From JBCDGZ01 sp038750655 (GTDB taxonomy: Bacteria > Bacteroidota > Bacteroidia > Chitinophagales > Saprospiraceae): a stretch of 62,969 bases of DNA. The position numbers were made by a program, and so were the translations under genes. Of this stretch, positions 26,337-35,605 are shown in pieces. Positions within the stretch are counted from its first letter, which is position 1. Each line of letters begins with the position of its first letter. The notes under the pieces were generated by a model, which did no database searches, had not been told where the DNA came from, and worked only from the letters and a program-made list of their open reading frames with translations. The stretch is from assembly GCA_038750655.1 (NCBI GenBank), contig JBCDGZ010000024.1, positions 1 through 62,969 of the forward strand, in the 5' to 3' direction.

Positions 26337-27509
26337 ATGGACTTCATCACCTTATCTGAACAATACAAAAACGAACTCCTCCAAAACATCCTCCCCTTCT
26401 GGCTGCACCACTCCAAAGATACTCAACACGGTGGCTACTTTACCTGCCTACGCGAAGACGGCCAGGTCTTCGACACCGATAAATTTATCTGGCTACAGGC
26501 CCGGCAAGTCTGGACCTTCGCCATGCTTTACAATCGTTTGGAGCCGAAGGCGGAATGGCTAGACTTTGCCTTGCACGGTGCAGGCTTCCTCGAAAAGCAC
26601 GGGCGGAATGCCGAAGGCAACTGGTACTTTTCCCTCAACCGGGCGGGCCAACCACTCGTACAACCCTACAACATCTTCTCTGACTGCTTTGCCACCATGG
26701 CCTTCGGCCAGCTCTACCTGGCGACCCAAAATGAGGCATACGCTCAAATTGCTACAACCACTTTTCAAAACATCCTCCACCGTAAAGACCATCCCAAAGG
26801 GGCCTACGAAAAGGCCGTACTCGGCACCCGCCCGCTCAAGAATTTTGCCCTGCCGATGATCCTTTGTAATCTCTGTCTGGAGATTGAACCGCTGCTGGAT
26901 AAAACATTGGTGGAGGAAACGATTGCCCATTGTATCCATGAGGTGATGGACGTATTTTATCTAGCGTCGGAGGGGTGGATATTGGAGAATGTGACACCAG
27001 AGGGACAGTTTTCGGATTCCTTTGAGGGGCGGCTGCTCAACCCCGGGCACGCCATTGAGGCGATGTGGTTTATCATGGACTTGGGGCGTCGAAACCGCGA
27101 TACGGTACTAATCGAAAAGGCGACTGATATTATGCTGCAGACCTTGGAGAAGGGCTGGGATGAGCGGGACGGCGGCATCTTTTACTTCCTTGATCTTAAG
27201 GGGCATCCGCCGCAACAGCTGGAATGGGACCAAAAGCTTTGGTGGGTGCATCTGGAGACTTTGCTGGCCCTGCTCAAGGGCTATGGCCTCACTGGAAGGC
27301 TGGATTGCTTGCAGTGGTTTGAGCGCGTGCATCAGTACAGCTGGTCCCACTTTCCGGACCCTGAGCACGGCGAGTGGTTTGGCTATCTCAACCGCCGGGG
27401 CGAGCTATCCTTATCGCTAAAAGGCGGCAAATGGAAAGGCTGCTTTCACGTTCCTCGGGCTTTGTTCTATTGCTGGCAAGAGCTGGAAGCCTTGAGTGGG
27501 GCGCAATAA
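26337..27509 (+). CDS. AGE-family sugar 2-epimerase
   Basis: A 390-residue alpha6/alpha6-barrel enzyme of the N-acylglucosamine 2-epimerase family. The signature blocks are WLQARQVWTFAMLYN near 50, LLNPGHAIEAMWF near 235 (catalytic His in PGHAIE) and QKLWWVHLETLLAL near 300. The family includes GlcNAc 2-epimerases and cellobiose 2-epimerases; sequence by eye does not separate them. It follows the symporter/DUF4434 pair after a toxin-antitoxin insertion and would fit the same catabolic set, epimerising the imported sugar. Confidence 0.85.
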   Translation: MDFITLSEQYKNELLQNILPFWLHHSKDTQHGGYFTCLREDGQVFDTDKFIWLQARQVWTFAMLYNRLEPKAEWLDFALHGAGFLEKHGRNAEGNWYFSLNRAGQPLVQPYNIFSDCFATMAFGQLYLATQNEAYAQIATTTFQNILHRKDHPKGAYEKAVLGTRPLKNFALPMILCNLCLEIEPLLDKTLVEETIAHCIHEVMDVFYLASEGWILENVTPEGQFSDSFEGRLLNPGHAIEAMWFIMDLGRRNRDTVLIEKATDIMLQTLEKGWDERDGGIFYFLDLKGHPPQQLEWDQKLWWVHLETLLALLKGYGLTGRLDCLQWFERVHQYSWSHFPDPEHGEWFGYLNRRGELSLSLKGGKWKGCFHVPRALFYCWQELEALSGAQ

Positions 27510-27641
27510 TTCTTCAGCAATTCCTTGTTACCATTCACCCTCCATTTACGACAGCTCAGCTAGAAGTGCTGGTTTTTCCCTGTCTTTCCTTACATTTTTG
27601 TAGCGTTAATGATTTGAAAACACTGCAAAAATTCTTTTGTC

Positions 27642-30050
27642 ATGCAATTTTACAAGTTTACTCCCCTAGTAATAGTTATTACTTTTTGCTTACTCTCTCT
27701 CCCTAGTTACGCACAAAATACACAGGTTGTAAAAGGAACAATTATAGATAAACAGTCAGAGCTGCCGCTCATCGGAGCGACGGTCGAATGGCTGAATGAT
27801 GATGGTAATATAGGCGCTGTCACTGATATTGATGGCTATTTTCGTTTGGAAGGTATTCCGATTGGTCGGCAGGTTTTTCGGATCAGTTATTTAGGATATG
27901 AGCCAATGACGATTCCGAATGTTGTGGTTACTGCAGGTAAGGAGGTTGTCCTTAATCTGAGCTTGCAGGAATCTGTTGAACAGCTCGATGAGGTGGTGGT
28001 CACGGCATCGGTGGATAAGGACCGAGCGCAGAACGAAATGGCGACTATTTCCGCCCGGCAGTTTAGTGTCGAGGAGGTGACTCGCTACTCGGGCGGGCGC
28101 AGTGATGTGGCGCGCTTGGCAACTAACTTCGCTGGGGTCTCTACGGCTGATGATTCACGCAATGACATCGTTATTCGTGGGAACTCTCCAACAGGGGTGC
28201 TATGGCGCCTTGAGGGCATTCCAATTCCTAATCCCAATCACTTTGCCTCTTTGGGTGCGACGGGTGGAGCGGTAAGTGCTTTGAATCCTAATGTCATTAA
28301 GAACTCTGATTTTTTGACTTCTGCTTTTCCGGCGGAGTACGGAAATGCCCTAGCTGGTGTGTTTGACATCGGGATGCGTACTGGAAACCGCGATCGCCAT
28401 GAGTTTATGTTTCAGATGGGGGCCTTTACTGGTTTGGAAGCCAATGCCGAGGGGCCACTCTCTAAGAATGGCAAGGGCAGCTATCTGTTGGCAGTGCGCT
28501 ACGGTCTGGTTGGCGTGTTTGGTGGCGGTGGAGGGACCAGTGCGGTTCCTAACTACTCTGATGTTGCTTTTAAGGTAACTTCGGGAACCACCAAGGCGGG
28601 GCAGTTTACCTTCTTCGGAATTGGTGGTACCAGTGCTATTGATTTCCTGCACGATGACGTGGATGAGGATGATCTTTTCGCTGCTGCTGATGAAGATTCT
28701 TTTGTCGATTCAAGATTTGGGGTGATTGGGATGAAGCACAATTTGCTGCTGGGTGATAATGCTTATATCCGCACCGTAATTTCGGGTGCGCTTTCCGTAA
28801 ATGAGCTTATCGAGGAGCGCTACTTTAACCTAGATCAAGATGATGAATTCACTGCGCTCTACACCAATTTTGACAATACGGAAACGCGCCTTTCTATTTC
28901 TAGTTACCTGAACAAAAAATTCAGTGCTCGATTCAGTGGACGAATGGGGGTTTTAGTAGAAAACACTAACTATGACCTGCTGGGCGAAGATGCTGAGGTT
29001 GGAACGGACAATGATGGCGATGGTGTAAGGGAATTGGGGACGCTCTACAACTTTGATGACAATGCCCTGATCGTCCAGCCTTTTGTCCAAACCCAATACC
29101 GCATCAACCAGCGTTGGACCCTCAACACGGGCTTACGGGCACAATACCTGGCGCTAAACGAGACTTTTGCACTAGAACCTCGGGCCGCCATCAACTGGAA
29201 TGCGACGGATAAGCAGCGCTTTAGCCTAGGCTACGGCTTGCACCACCAAACACAGCCTATTCCTATTCTCTTGGCCGCTAGTTTTGATTCAGATGGCGAG
29301 CAGGTACGTACCAATGAAGGTTTGAATTTTACGAGAAGTCATCACTTTGTGTTGGGTTACGATTACAACTTTGCCCCTGGCTGGCGCCTCAAGACTGAGC
29401 TTTACTACCAAGACATTTCCAATGTCGCTGTCGATTCTGATCCTACCTCTTTCTCTGTCCTCAATGCGGGTGCCGATTTTAGCTTCCCCAACGGAAAAGT
29501 CAATTTGGTCAACGAAGGAGTGGGCGCTAACTATGGTGTAGAGATTACTGTAGAGAAATTTTTCAGCAAGGGATACTACGGCCTGCTGACGGCATCGATT
29601 TACGAGTCTACCTACGAAGGCAGCGATGGCATTGAGCGCAATACTGCTTTTGATAATACTTATGTCTTGAATATATTGGGAGGTAAGGAATGGAAAATTG
29701 GCAAAGATAAGCGCCATGCCTTTACAGTTGATACTAAGATCACTACGGCTGGCGGCCGTCGCTACACGCCCGTTGATCTGGAAGCGAGTGTCGAAACAGG
29801 CTTTGAAGTTCTCCAGGATGATATTGCTTTCAGCGAACGCTTCGATCCTTATTTCCGCTGGGATATTAAGTTTGGTATGCAGTTCAATAGCCGCAAGCGC
29901 AAGGTTTCTCATCGCTTTTTTATTGACCTACAGAATGTATTGGATACCGATAATGTCTTCATCAGACGCTACAACCGTCTGAACAACGAGGTGAATGTAA
30001 TAAATCAGATTGGGTTCTTTCCGGACTTCTTATATAGAATTGAATTTTAA
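27642..30050 (+). CDS. TonB-dependent outer-membrane receptor
   Basis: An 802-residue outer-membrane receptor. Signal peptide 1-25, then a carboxypeptidase-regulatory-like domain (about 28-110: VVKGTIIDKQSELPLIGATVEW ... LDEVVVTAS, the last acting as the TonB-box region), a plug domain (about 130-240, NDIVIRGNSPTGVLWRLEGIPI) and a beta-barrel to the C-terminal aromatic residue Phe802. There is no SusD partner, so it is not a SusC pair; metal chelate or peptide uptake is as likely as sugar. The following membrane protein starts two bases after its stop. Confidence 0.9.
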   Translation: MQFYKFTPLVIVITFCLLSLPSYAQNTQVVKGTIIDKQSELPLIGATVEWLNDDGNIGAVTDIDGYFRLEGIPIGRQVFRISYLGYEPMTIPNVVVTAGKEVVLNLSLQESVEQLDEVVVTASVDKDRAQNEMATISARQFSVEEVTRYSGGRSDVARLATNFAGVSTADDSRNDIVIRGNSPTGVLWRLEGIPIPNPNHFASLGATGGAVSALNPNVIKNSDFLTSAFPAEYGNALAGVFDIGMRTGNRDRHEFMFQMGAFTGLEANAEGPLSKNGKGSYLLAVRYGLVGVFGGGGGTSAVPNYSDVAFKVTSGTTKAGQFTFFGIGGTSAIDFLHDDVDEDDLFAAADEDSFVDSRFGVIGMKHNLLLGDNAYIRTVISGALSVNELIEERYFNLDQDDEFTALYTNFDNTETRLSISSYLNKKFSARFSGRMGVLVENTNYDLLGEDAEVGTDNDGDGVRELGTLYNFDDNALIVQPFVQTQYRINQRWTLNTGLRAQYLALNETFALEPRAAINWNATDKQRFSLGYGLHHQTQPIPILLAASFDSDGEQVRTNEGLNFTRSHHFVLGYDYNFAPGWRLKTELYYQDISNVAVDSDPTSFSVLNAGADFSFPNGKVNLVNEGVGANYGVEITVEKFFSKGYYGLLTASIYESTYEGSDGIERNTAFDNTYVLNILGGKEWKIGKDKRHAFTVDTKITTAGGRRYTPVDLEASVETGFEVLQDDIAFSERFDPYFRWDIKFGMQFNSRKRKVSHRFFIDLQNVLDTDNVFIRRYNRLNNEVNVINQIGFFPDFLYRIEF

Positions 30051-30052
30051 GA

Positions 30053-30874
30053 ATGATTATCCTGTCAAATCCTAATCTTATGCACAGTGTTTTCAAATTG
30101 TGGGACAAGATTTTTGAAGGTAGCCTATTATTGGGATTGACAGGATTTATTCATTTTTTACTGTTTATTGTTTTTCTGAGTATCGGTCTTCAGAATGAAC
30201 CCTGTCTTTTAGAAGGATCGATCTGGCTAAAGCCTACCAAGTTTGCCTTTTCGATCGCCCTTTACAGCTGGACCTTGGCCGCTTTATTGACCGTATATCC
30301 TTACTCGAATCGTAAAAAATACTGGATAGCGGTGTTGACTACAATGCTCATGTTTATCGAAATTGGATTGATTAGCATGCAAGTACTGCGGGGAACAACC
30401 AGCCATTTCAACATCAGTACTCCTTTTGATGCCGCTGTTTTTCGTACTATGGGCATTGCCATTTCGCTGAATTTCCTAATTATATTGGTATTGCTTGTAG
30501 ATGCTTTTCGGTTGAAGTTAAAGGGACGGCCTAGCTTGCAAGCTGGGGTGCAGTTGGGCTGGGTAACGATGGTGGTGGCGACATTTGCGGGCATCTACAT
30601 GTCTATACAGTTACAGCACAGTGTTGGAATAACCGACGGCGGAACGGGCCTGCCCCTCTTACAGTGGAGTACCCTGGGCGGAGACCTTAGAGTTGCTCAC
30701 TTTATTGGCATTCACGGTATCCAAATTCTCTCTCTCATCGCCCTCCTTTGGCCCCGAAGCTGGCCCCCCACCCTCAGTATCCAATTAACCTACGGCCTGG
30801 GAGCCCTTTATCTCCTTTGGACCCTCTACCTCCTTATACAGGCGCTACTTGGTCAGCCTTTTCTCCCACTCTAA
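30053..30874 (+). CDS. Conserved 7-TM membrane protein, function unknown
   Basis: A 273-residue integral membrane protein with about seven helices. It has strikingly conserved-looking polar motifs in or near the membrane: WLKPTKFAFSIALYSWT, SMQVLRGTTSHFN, and GGDLRVAHFIGIHGIQ, rich in His, Arg and Asp. Proteins with this motif set are widespread in Bacteroidota and Proteobacteria but, as far as I know, uncharacterised. A second start, MHSVFKLW at 30080, is possible. The two-base gap after the TonB receptor indicates co-transcription. Confidence 0.78.
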   Translation: MIILSNPNLMHSVFKLWDKIFEGSLLLGLTGFIHFLLFIVFLSIGLQNEPCLLEGSIWLKPTKFAFSIALYSWTLAALLTVYPYSNRKKYWIAVLTTMLMFIEIGLISMQVLRGTTSHFNISTPFDAAVFRTMGIAISLNFLIILVLLVDAFRLKLKGRPSLQAGVQLGWVTMVVATFAGIYMSIQLQHSVGITDGGTGLPLLQWSTLGGDLRVAHFIGIHGIQILSLIALLWPRSWPPTLSIQLTYGLGALYLLWTLYLLIQALLGQPFLPL

Positions 30875-30964
30875 CCACTGATATAGCTATTCAGCTACAA
30901 ATTGCGACAATTCAGCAAAAAGACCCCTTGATTTATTCCAGATAGTTATGATCTTTATAGGACG

Positions 30965-32059
30965 ATGATCTTTTCAAAGGAAATACGCAAAAAATACATT
31001 GGATTTGATGATGTCTGGATGATCATCCTGGGCGTCCCCGCCCTGTCAATACTTATGATCTTACTATTTAAAGGGGGGCCTTCTCGCTTTGCGGATGAGG
31101 ATTTTTTTAAAAGCTTGTTTCATTCTACCCTCATCACCGGAAGTTATTGGCTCGTCAACCGCTGGATGATCGTCCAGATTCGTAAGTATTACCGTACTTT
31201 TTCCTCAGCCCGAAAACGGATTATTTTGCAGGTGATTATCTCTGTTATGATCTCCTTTATCATTGGGCCAGTGACGTTTTACATCTTGAAGTATATCGGT
31301 AATACACTACAAATTGAGTGGCTGATGGGACACAAGCCCCGCCCCATGATGCTACAAACTATTGTCATTACCTTATTGATGATCTTTATTTATGAGGTCA
31401 TCTACTTTTATCATCAACTGCGGCACTCTATTCTGGAAAAAGAAGCCTTCAAGCAGGCCCATATTCAATCGCAATGGGAGGGACTGCGCAATCAGGTCAA
31501 TCCCCATTTTTTGTTCAATAGTCTAAATACCTTGATGAGTATTGTAGACGATGATAAAGAGTTGGCGAAGCGTTTTTTGAAGAAACTCTCCAAAGTCTAT
31601 CGCTATATCCTCGAAAGTCGGGAGGACCCCTTGATCCTGCTCGAAGAAGAAATGGAATTTATCAGTTCTTACGTCTTTTTGCAGCAAGAGCGTTTCCGTG
31701 GTAACCTACGGGTTAGCTTCCATATTCCTGACCAGTACTACCGCTACCATATCGTTCCACTGAGTTTGCAAATCTTATTCGAGAATGCCATCAAGCATAA
31801 TATCATTTCGACCCGGCGGCCCTTGCATATCGAAGTGCGGGTAGAACAAGCGCCAGAACGACTGGTGATTCGCAATAACCTACAGCGCAAATCACAAGTT
31901 ATCCACTCGACGAAAGTGGGGCTGGAAAACTTACGTAAACGCTACGGCTTTTTGACCCAACAATCTATCCGAATTGAAGAAACTGAAGCGCACTTTACCG
32001 TCAGTATTCCTTTAATTGTTAATGCCAAAGTTGCTTTGAATGAAAGTGTTGATTATTGA
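30965..32059 (+). CDS. LytS-type sensor histidine kinase
   Basis: A 364-residue membrane kinase. Four membrane helices fill about residues 15-150; the cytoplasmic part is a His_kinase (PF06580-type) domain with the phospho-acceptor in NQVNPHFLFNSLNTL, the N-box ENAIKHNI and a short ATP-lid ending KVGLENLRKRYG, without a normal G-rich box, as usual for the class. It overlaps the LytTR regulator gene by 20 bases, so the two form a coupled pair. Confidence 0.92.
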   Translation: MIFSKEIRKKYIGFDDVWMIILGVPALSILMILLFKGGPSRFADEDFFKSLFHSTLITGSYWLVNRWMIVQIRKYYRTFSSARKRIILQVIISVMISFIIGPVTFYILKYIGNTLQIEWLMGHKPRPMMLQTIVITLLMIFIYEVIYFYHQLRHSILEKEAFKQAHIQSQWEGLRNQVNPHFLFNSLNTLMSIVDDDKELAKRFLKKLSKVYRYILESREDPLILLEEEMEFISSYVFLQQERFRGNLRVSFHIPDQYYRYHIVPLSLQILFENAIKHNIISTRRPLHIEVRVEQAPERLVIRNNLQRKSQVIHSTKVGLENLRKRYGFLTQQSIRIEETEAHFTVSIPLIVNAKVALNESVDY

Positions 32060-32804
32060 AGATGAATTTCACGCTGCCAAAAGATTGAAAAAACTCCTCC
32101 TTGAGCTGCGTCCCGAAATCAATATCCAAAATACCATCGATAGTGTGGAAGATGCGGTCGAATGGCTGCAAAAGCACGCCCAGCTTGATCTCATTTTTAT
32201 GGACATCCAACTGGCCGACGGCCTGAGCTTCGAAATCTTTAAACACATCGATATTGAAATCCCGGTGATCTTCACCACCGCCTACGATCAATACACCCTT
32301 CGGGCTTTCAAAGTCAACAGCATCGACTATCTCCTCAAACCCATAGAACAAGAGGAGCTTCAGTCCGCCATCAACAAATACGAACAGCTGCAACAAAAAG
32401 CAGCGCAAGGCTTTGACATGGAGAGTCTACGCCAGGTCCTTGGCCATTTTCAACCCCAAAAAACGTACAAACAACGCTTCCTGCTCAAACAGGGACAAGG
32501 CTGGCAATACCTGCTGGTCAACAAAGTCGCCTACCTCTATTCCGAAGATAGCCTCACCTTTGCTGTCGATGATAACAATAAGCGCCACCTCATCAATTCC
32601 TCTCTGGAGCAGCTGCACGAGGAGCTAGACCCCGATCAATTTTTCCGCATCAACCGCGCCCAAATCATCCACCTACCGGCCATCCACCGAGTGGAAAGTT
32701 GGTTCAATCACCGCGTACGCATCTACCTCAACAAAGACAGTAAAATAGAACATGTGGTGAGTCGCAACCGGGTCAAAGCTTTTAAGGAATGGTTGGATAA
32801 GTAG
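32040..32804 (+). CDS. LytTR-family response regulator
   Basis: A 254-residue regulator: receiver domain (about 1-120) with the acidic EDE near 7-9, phospho-acceptor Asp in LIFMDIQLADG near 57 and LLKPIEQEEL, then a LytTR DNA-binding domain (about 145-254) with FFRINRAQIIHL. Its gene overlaps the LytS-type kinase by 20 bases. The likely targets are membrane or surface functions; the upstream receptor/7-TM pair is the nearest candidate. The stop lies 9 bp from the convergent reductase stop. Confidence 0.92.
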   Translation: MKVLIIEDEFHAAKRLKKLLLELRPEINIQNTIDSVEDAVEWLQKHAQLDLIFMDIQLADGLSFEIFKHIDIEIPVIFTTAYDQYTLRAFKVNSIDYLLKPIEQEELQSAINKYEQLQQKAAQGFDMESLRQVLGHFQPQKTYKQRFLLKQGQGWQYLLVNKVAYLYSEDSLTFAVDDNNKRHLINSSLEQLHEELDPDQFFRINRAQIIHLPAIHRVESWFNHRVRIYLNKDSKIEHVVSRNRVKAFKEWLDK

Positions 32805-32813
32805 TCTTCTCTA

Positions 32814-33698
32814 TTACGGTACTTCCACTCCCACAGACGCCTCCCATAACTCATACCACTCCTCATGACTCAAAACCAACCGCACCGCCTCCAGCGCCGA
32901 TTGAATCCGCTTCACCTTAGAAGTCCCCAACACTGGAATAATGCCCGCAGGGTGCTTCGCCAGCCAGGCCAATAAAATCTGATCCAGACCGACCTCGTGC
33001 TGCTCCGCCAGCGCCGTCGCTACCTTCCGCACCCGCTGCACCCGCGCATCATCCGAAGGCCGAAAGAGGCTGCCGCCACCGAGGGGCGACCAGGCCGTCG
33101 GCACCGTCCTATGCTTCAAACACTGATCCAGCGTACCATCCTGAAAAGATTGAAGATGTAAAAGAGAAATCTCCACCTGATTGGTAACCAATGGGGTGAA
33201 AGAGTGGAGCATGTCAAACTGTGAGGGAGAGTAATTGGAGACGCCAAAATGCTTGACCTTCCCCGCGCTGCGTAGCTGCTCAAAAGCCTCGGCGACCTCT
33301 TGAGGGTGGAGCAGATAATCCGGGCGGTGAAGCAGCAGCAGATCGATGGTGTCGAGGTGCAGGTCTTGCAGGGAGCGCTCGGCTGAAGTGATGATATGGG
33401 CTTTGGTCGAATCGTAGGACTTGAGGCGATGCGATGGCCGTTGCTCGCAGACCAGCTTGATACCGCATTTGGTAGTAATCTGCAATTGATCGCGCAGATC
33501 GGGGCGACGCTTGAGGACTGCACCAAACTCCGCCTCTGTGGTGTAGTGCCCGTAGATGTCGGCATGATCGAAATCCTTGAGTCCGAGGGCCAGGCATTCT
33601 TCAATGAATCCTTCTAATTGATCGGTAGAAAACTGCTCGCCCCACTGACCGAGACGCATGGTACCAATGATGACTGGCGAAAATTGGATGCTGCTCAT
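32814..33698 (-). CDS. Aldo/keto reductase
   Basis: A 294-residue NADPH-dependent aldo/keto reductase of the YdhF-like group. The catalytic tetrad is visible: Asp and Tyr in DHADIYGHYTTE, Lys in ITTKCGIKL and His in DLLLLHRPDYL; cofactor-binding segments are GVSNYSP near 155 and PVLGTSKVKRIQSALEA near 255. The substrate is unknown. It forms a convergent pair with the LytTR gene and its start is separate from the secreted-protein gene upstream. Confidence 0.9.
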   Translation of the reverse strand: MSSIQFSPVIIGTMRLGQWGEQFSTDQLEGFIEECLALGLKDFDHADIYGHYTTEAEFGAVLKRRPDLRDQLQITTKCGIKLVCEQRPSHRLKSYDSTKAHIITSAERSLQDLHLDTIDLLLLHRPDYLLHPQEVAEAFEQLRSAGKVKHFGVSNYSPSQFDMLHSFTPLVTNQVEISLLHLQSFQDGTLDQCLKHRTVPTAWSPLGGGSLFRPSDDARVQRVRKVATALAEQHEVGLDQILLAWLAKHPAGIIPVLGTSKVKRIQSALEAVRLVLSHEEWYELWEASVGVEVP

Positions 33699-33730
33699 AA
33701 CTGCTGATTTTGATCAGCGCACAAGATAGT

Positions 33731-33760
33731 AAAAAGAAAGCAGCTGCTTTCGCGGCTGCT
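33731..33760 (-). terminator. Weak terminator-like hairpin
   Basis: On the minus strand, AGCAGC (33760-33755) pairs with GCTGCT (33744-33739) over a GC-containing loop, followed by a T-rich tract (TTCTTTTT). It lies 32 bp after the stop of the CARDB-like gene at 33792 and would end that transcript. The stem is short, so the call is tentative. Confidence 0.4.
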
Positions 33761-33791
33761 CCCCTTGATTTCCAGTCTAGCCATCTAGGTT

Positions 33792-34337
33792 TTAAGCACC
33801 ATCACAGGTGTTGTATGGTCTTGAGCGGTTATTGCTTTCATTGCTTTCGGTGACAACATTACTAGAGTCGACAAAAGCAGCAAAAGGATGGATAAAAAAT
33901 GCACATTCCCCAGGGTTGGTAACATCGCACGGTCCGACAAAGTAAGGCCGTGAAACAAAGATGCTGCCACCAGCGGGAATGCCACCGTGGTTGACGACCT
34001 GCTCTTGCGTCGATCCATTGAACAGGTCGATCCAGAGGACTTTGAATCTACCGGGGGCTAACCCCAGGGTGCCAATATTATCGATACGGATAGTGGCGGT
34101 GAAGCCTCGCTGGCCGCCACAGCAGCTGATGTCAGGCAAGGTACCGCCACAGCGGGTGGTTGTTGGGGCAATATTGGTGGTGTAAGCACCAATGATTAGG
34201 TCAGCGGCGGGGCCTTCGTCTGCGCAAACGGCAGTGCTCGTGGTGGCCTCATCGGATGGCGTAAGGACTGGATTGGTGAAGGCATAGAGGCTCAGCAGCA
34301 CGGCTAGCAGAGAACAAAGGAATACTGTTTTTTTCAT
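33792..34337 (-). CDS. Small secreted CARDB-like protein
   Basis: A 181-residue protein with a signal peptide (MKKTVFLCSLLAVLLSLYAF...) and one Ig-like domain of CARDB type: DLIIGAYTTNI opening, FTATIRIDNIGTLG strand and the terminal FVDSSNVVTESNESNN signature. Six cysteines (including CCGG and CDVTNPGEC) suggest disulfides outside the cytoplasm. There is no T9SS tail, so it may be periplasmic or exported by other means. Function unknown. Confidence 0.75.
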   Translation of the reverse strand: MKKTVFLCSLLAVLLSLYAFTNPVLTPSDEATTSTAVCADEGPAADLIIGAYTTNIAPTTTRCGGTLPDISCCGGQRGFTATIRIDNIGTLGLAPGRFKVLWIDLFNGSTQEQVVNHGGIPAGGSIFVSRPYFVGPCDVTNPGECAFFIHPFAAFVDSSNVVTESNESNNRSRPYNTCDGA

Positions 34338-34617
34338 GATCAGCGATTTTTGGTTAATAATTGATTCTGCTACAAAATGCTGGTTTTGGAGGGGGTGGGG
34401 TATTACATTTTGAGGGCAGTCTGCTGGGCGCCTTTGGCGCTAGGGTTGAAAGCCTTTGGCTTTTGGGTGGATGGTAGACGGTTGACGGCCAGCCGCTAAA
34501 TACGTAGTTAAACGTGCGAAGCCATGTTTAACCCATTCAATTCGTTCGGCCGTCCACCGTCCACCAGAGCGCCAAAGGCGCCAACCGTCCACCAGAAGCT
34601 CTGAAACTCAAAGAGTT
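34338..34617. repeat. Inverted pair of a short repeat element in a 280-bp spacer
   Basis: No gene is seen here. A 15-bp sequence, GGCGCCTTTGGCGCT, at 34427-34441 recurs exactly inverted at 34568-34582. Beyond it both arms carry related GGTGGAyGGTrGACGG runs: the left arm near 34467-34490, the right arm as three CGTCCAC units at 34551, 34558 and 34586. The whole is a large imperfect inverted repeat with a central loop of about 60 bp, and could be two facing copies of an interspersed repeat or a long hairpin between the two minus-strand secreted-protein genes. Confidence 0.55.
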
Positions 34618-35424
34618 TTAGAGCTTCACCAGCCTGACTGTCGCCAGCTCCGCTTCCGATCGGAGAGTACAGACGTACAGGCCAGCGGGCCAAGCACTGA
34701 TGTCCAGCGGGATGCGGTGTGGGCCACGATCTAGCCAGACTTGATTGAGTGGTTGGGCGATCAACTGGCCGCTGCGCAGCTCGTGGATGAAGAGGCTGCT
34801 GGTGCTAGGTTCGGGGAGGGTAAACAGCAGGGTGGTTGCGGTGGGGCTGAGGCTGGGCTGGGCGAGGAGTTGCTGATGAGGCTGGGGAGGAATGTCGGGG
34901 AGGAGGAAGCCGGTGAATGGGTTGAAGGTCGATTCGTCACCGCAGGTCAGGAAGGCATCCCGGTCGATGATAATGATGTGCAGCTTACTTTGCTTGTCGG
35001 CCTGGATGGTGGTGAAGGAGAAAAGGTGGTAGAGGTAGGCTTCGCGGCAAATTTGTACCCCTGCAAATGGGGTGATGGTATCTTTAGAAACATTATCGTT
35101 CAAATTGAGGAAGCCAATGCCGTAGGATTGCTGGGTGAAAATCGTATCCCAGCGGAAAATCAGTCCTCGTTCGGTGCTGTTGATAATTTCGGGAATGGGT
35201 TCTTGAAGTCCTCGGTCGTAGCCCTCGACCAAGTGAAGCTGCTGGTAGAGGTAATTGTAGAGGGCCAGGAAATTAACCCCGACGCGGGAGCTGTACGCAA
35301 GGGTAATCTCGTTGGCCTTTTCTCCAATGTTTCCCCGATCTACCGTGAAAATACTGGCAGCAAGCAGGCTGGGAAGGAGCAAAAGGAATAAAACGATCGA
35401 TGATGATAGATGGCGGTTAGACAT
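34618..35424 (-). CDS. Secreted protein with T9SS-like sorting tail
   Basis: A 268-residue protein: signal peptide (about 1-23), a central domain I do not recognise (YSSRVGVNFLALYNYLYQQL, ISSTERG-like strands, FSFTTIQADKQSKLHIIIIDRDAF), then a Pro/Gln linker and a type A sorting tail (about 195-268) with the typical FTLPEPSTSSLFIHELRSG, LDISAWPAGLYV and final VRLVKL strand. The T9SS would place it on the surface or outside. It is divergent from the propeller kinase at 35606 across 181 bp. Confidence 0.75.
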   Translation of the reverse strand: MSNRHLSSSIVLFLLLLPSLLAASIFTVDRGNIGEKANEITLAYSSRVGVNFLALYNYLYQQLHLVEGYDRGLQEPIPEIINSTERGLIFRWDTIFTQQSYGIGFLNLNDNVSKDTITPFAGVQICREAYLYHLFSFTTIQADKQSKLHIIIIDRDAFLTCGDESTFNPFTGFLLPDIPPQPHQQLLAQPSLSPTATTLLFTLPEPSTSSLFIHELRSGQLIAQPLNQVWLDRGPHRIPLDISAWPAGLYVCTLRSEAELATVRLVKL

Positions 35425-35605
35425 GACGATTGGTGTTTGAATTGAAATAATAGACTTTTGATCAACTCCTAATTTAGCAAGAGCAGGCAGCTTATCAAAA
35501 CTTGCAGGCTCGTCTATTCCGTTACATTTTTAGGCCGTTCTTCCCCCTTTTTGCGGAATTTATTACCTTGTTTATTAAACTAGAACGACGGTCATTAATG
35601 CTCTT

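Noticed and set aside
33731..34337. The CARDB-like protein as a T9SS client
   Set aside because: It ends in the CARDB signature and a short Cys-containing tail, without the NP-F and GxY/F strands of a sorting domain.
34441..34570. Hairpin between secreted-protein genes as an intrinsic terminator
   Set aside because: The arms are about 60 bp or more apart and no T-run follows on either strand.
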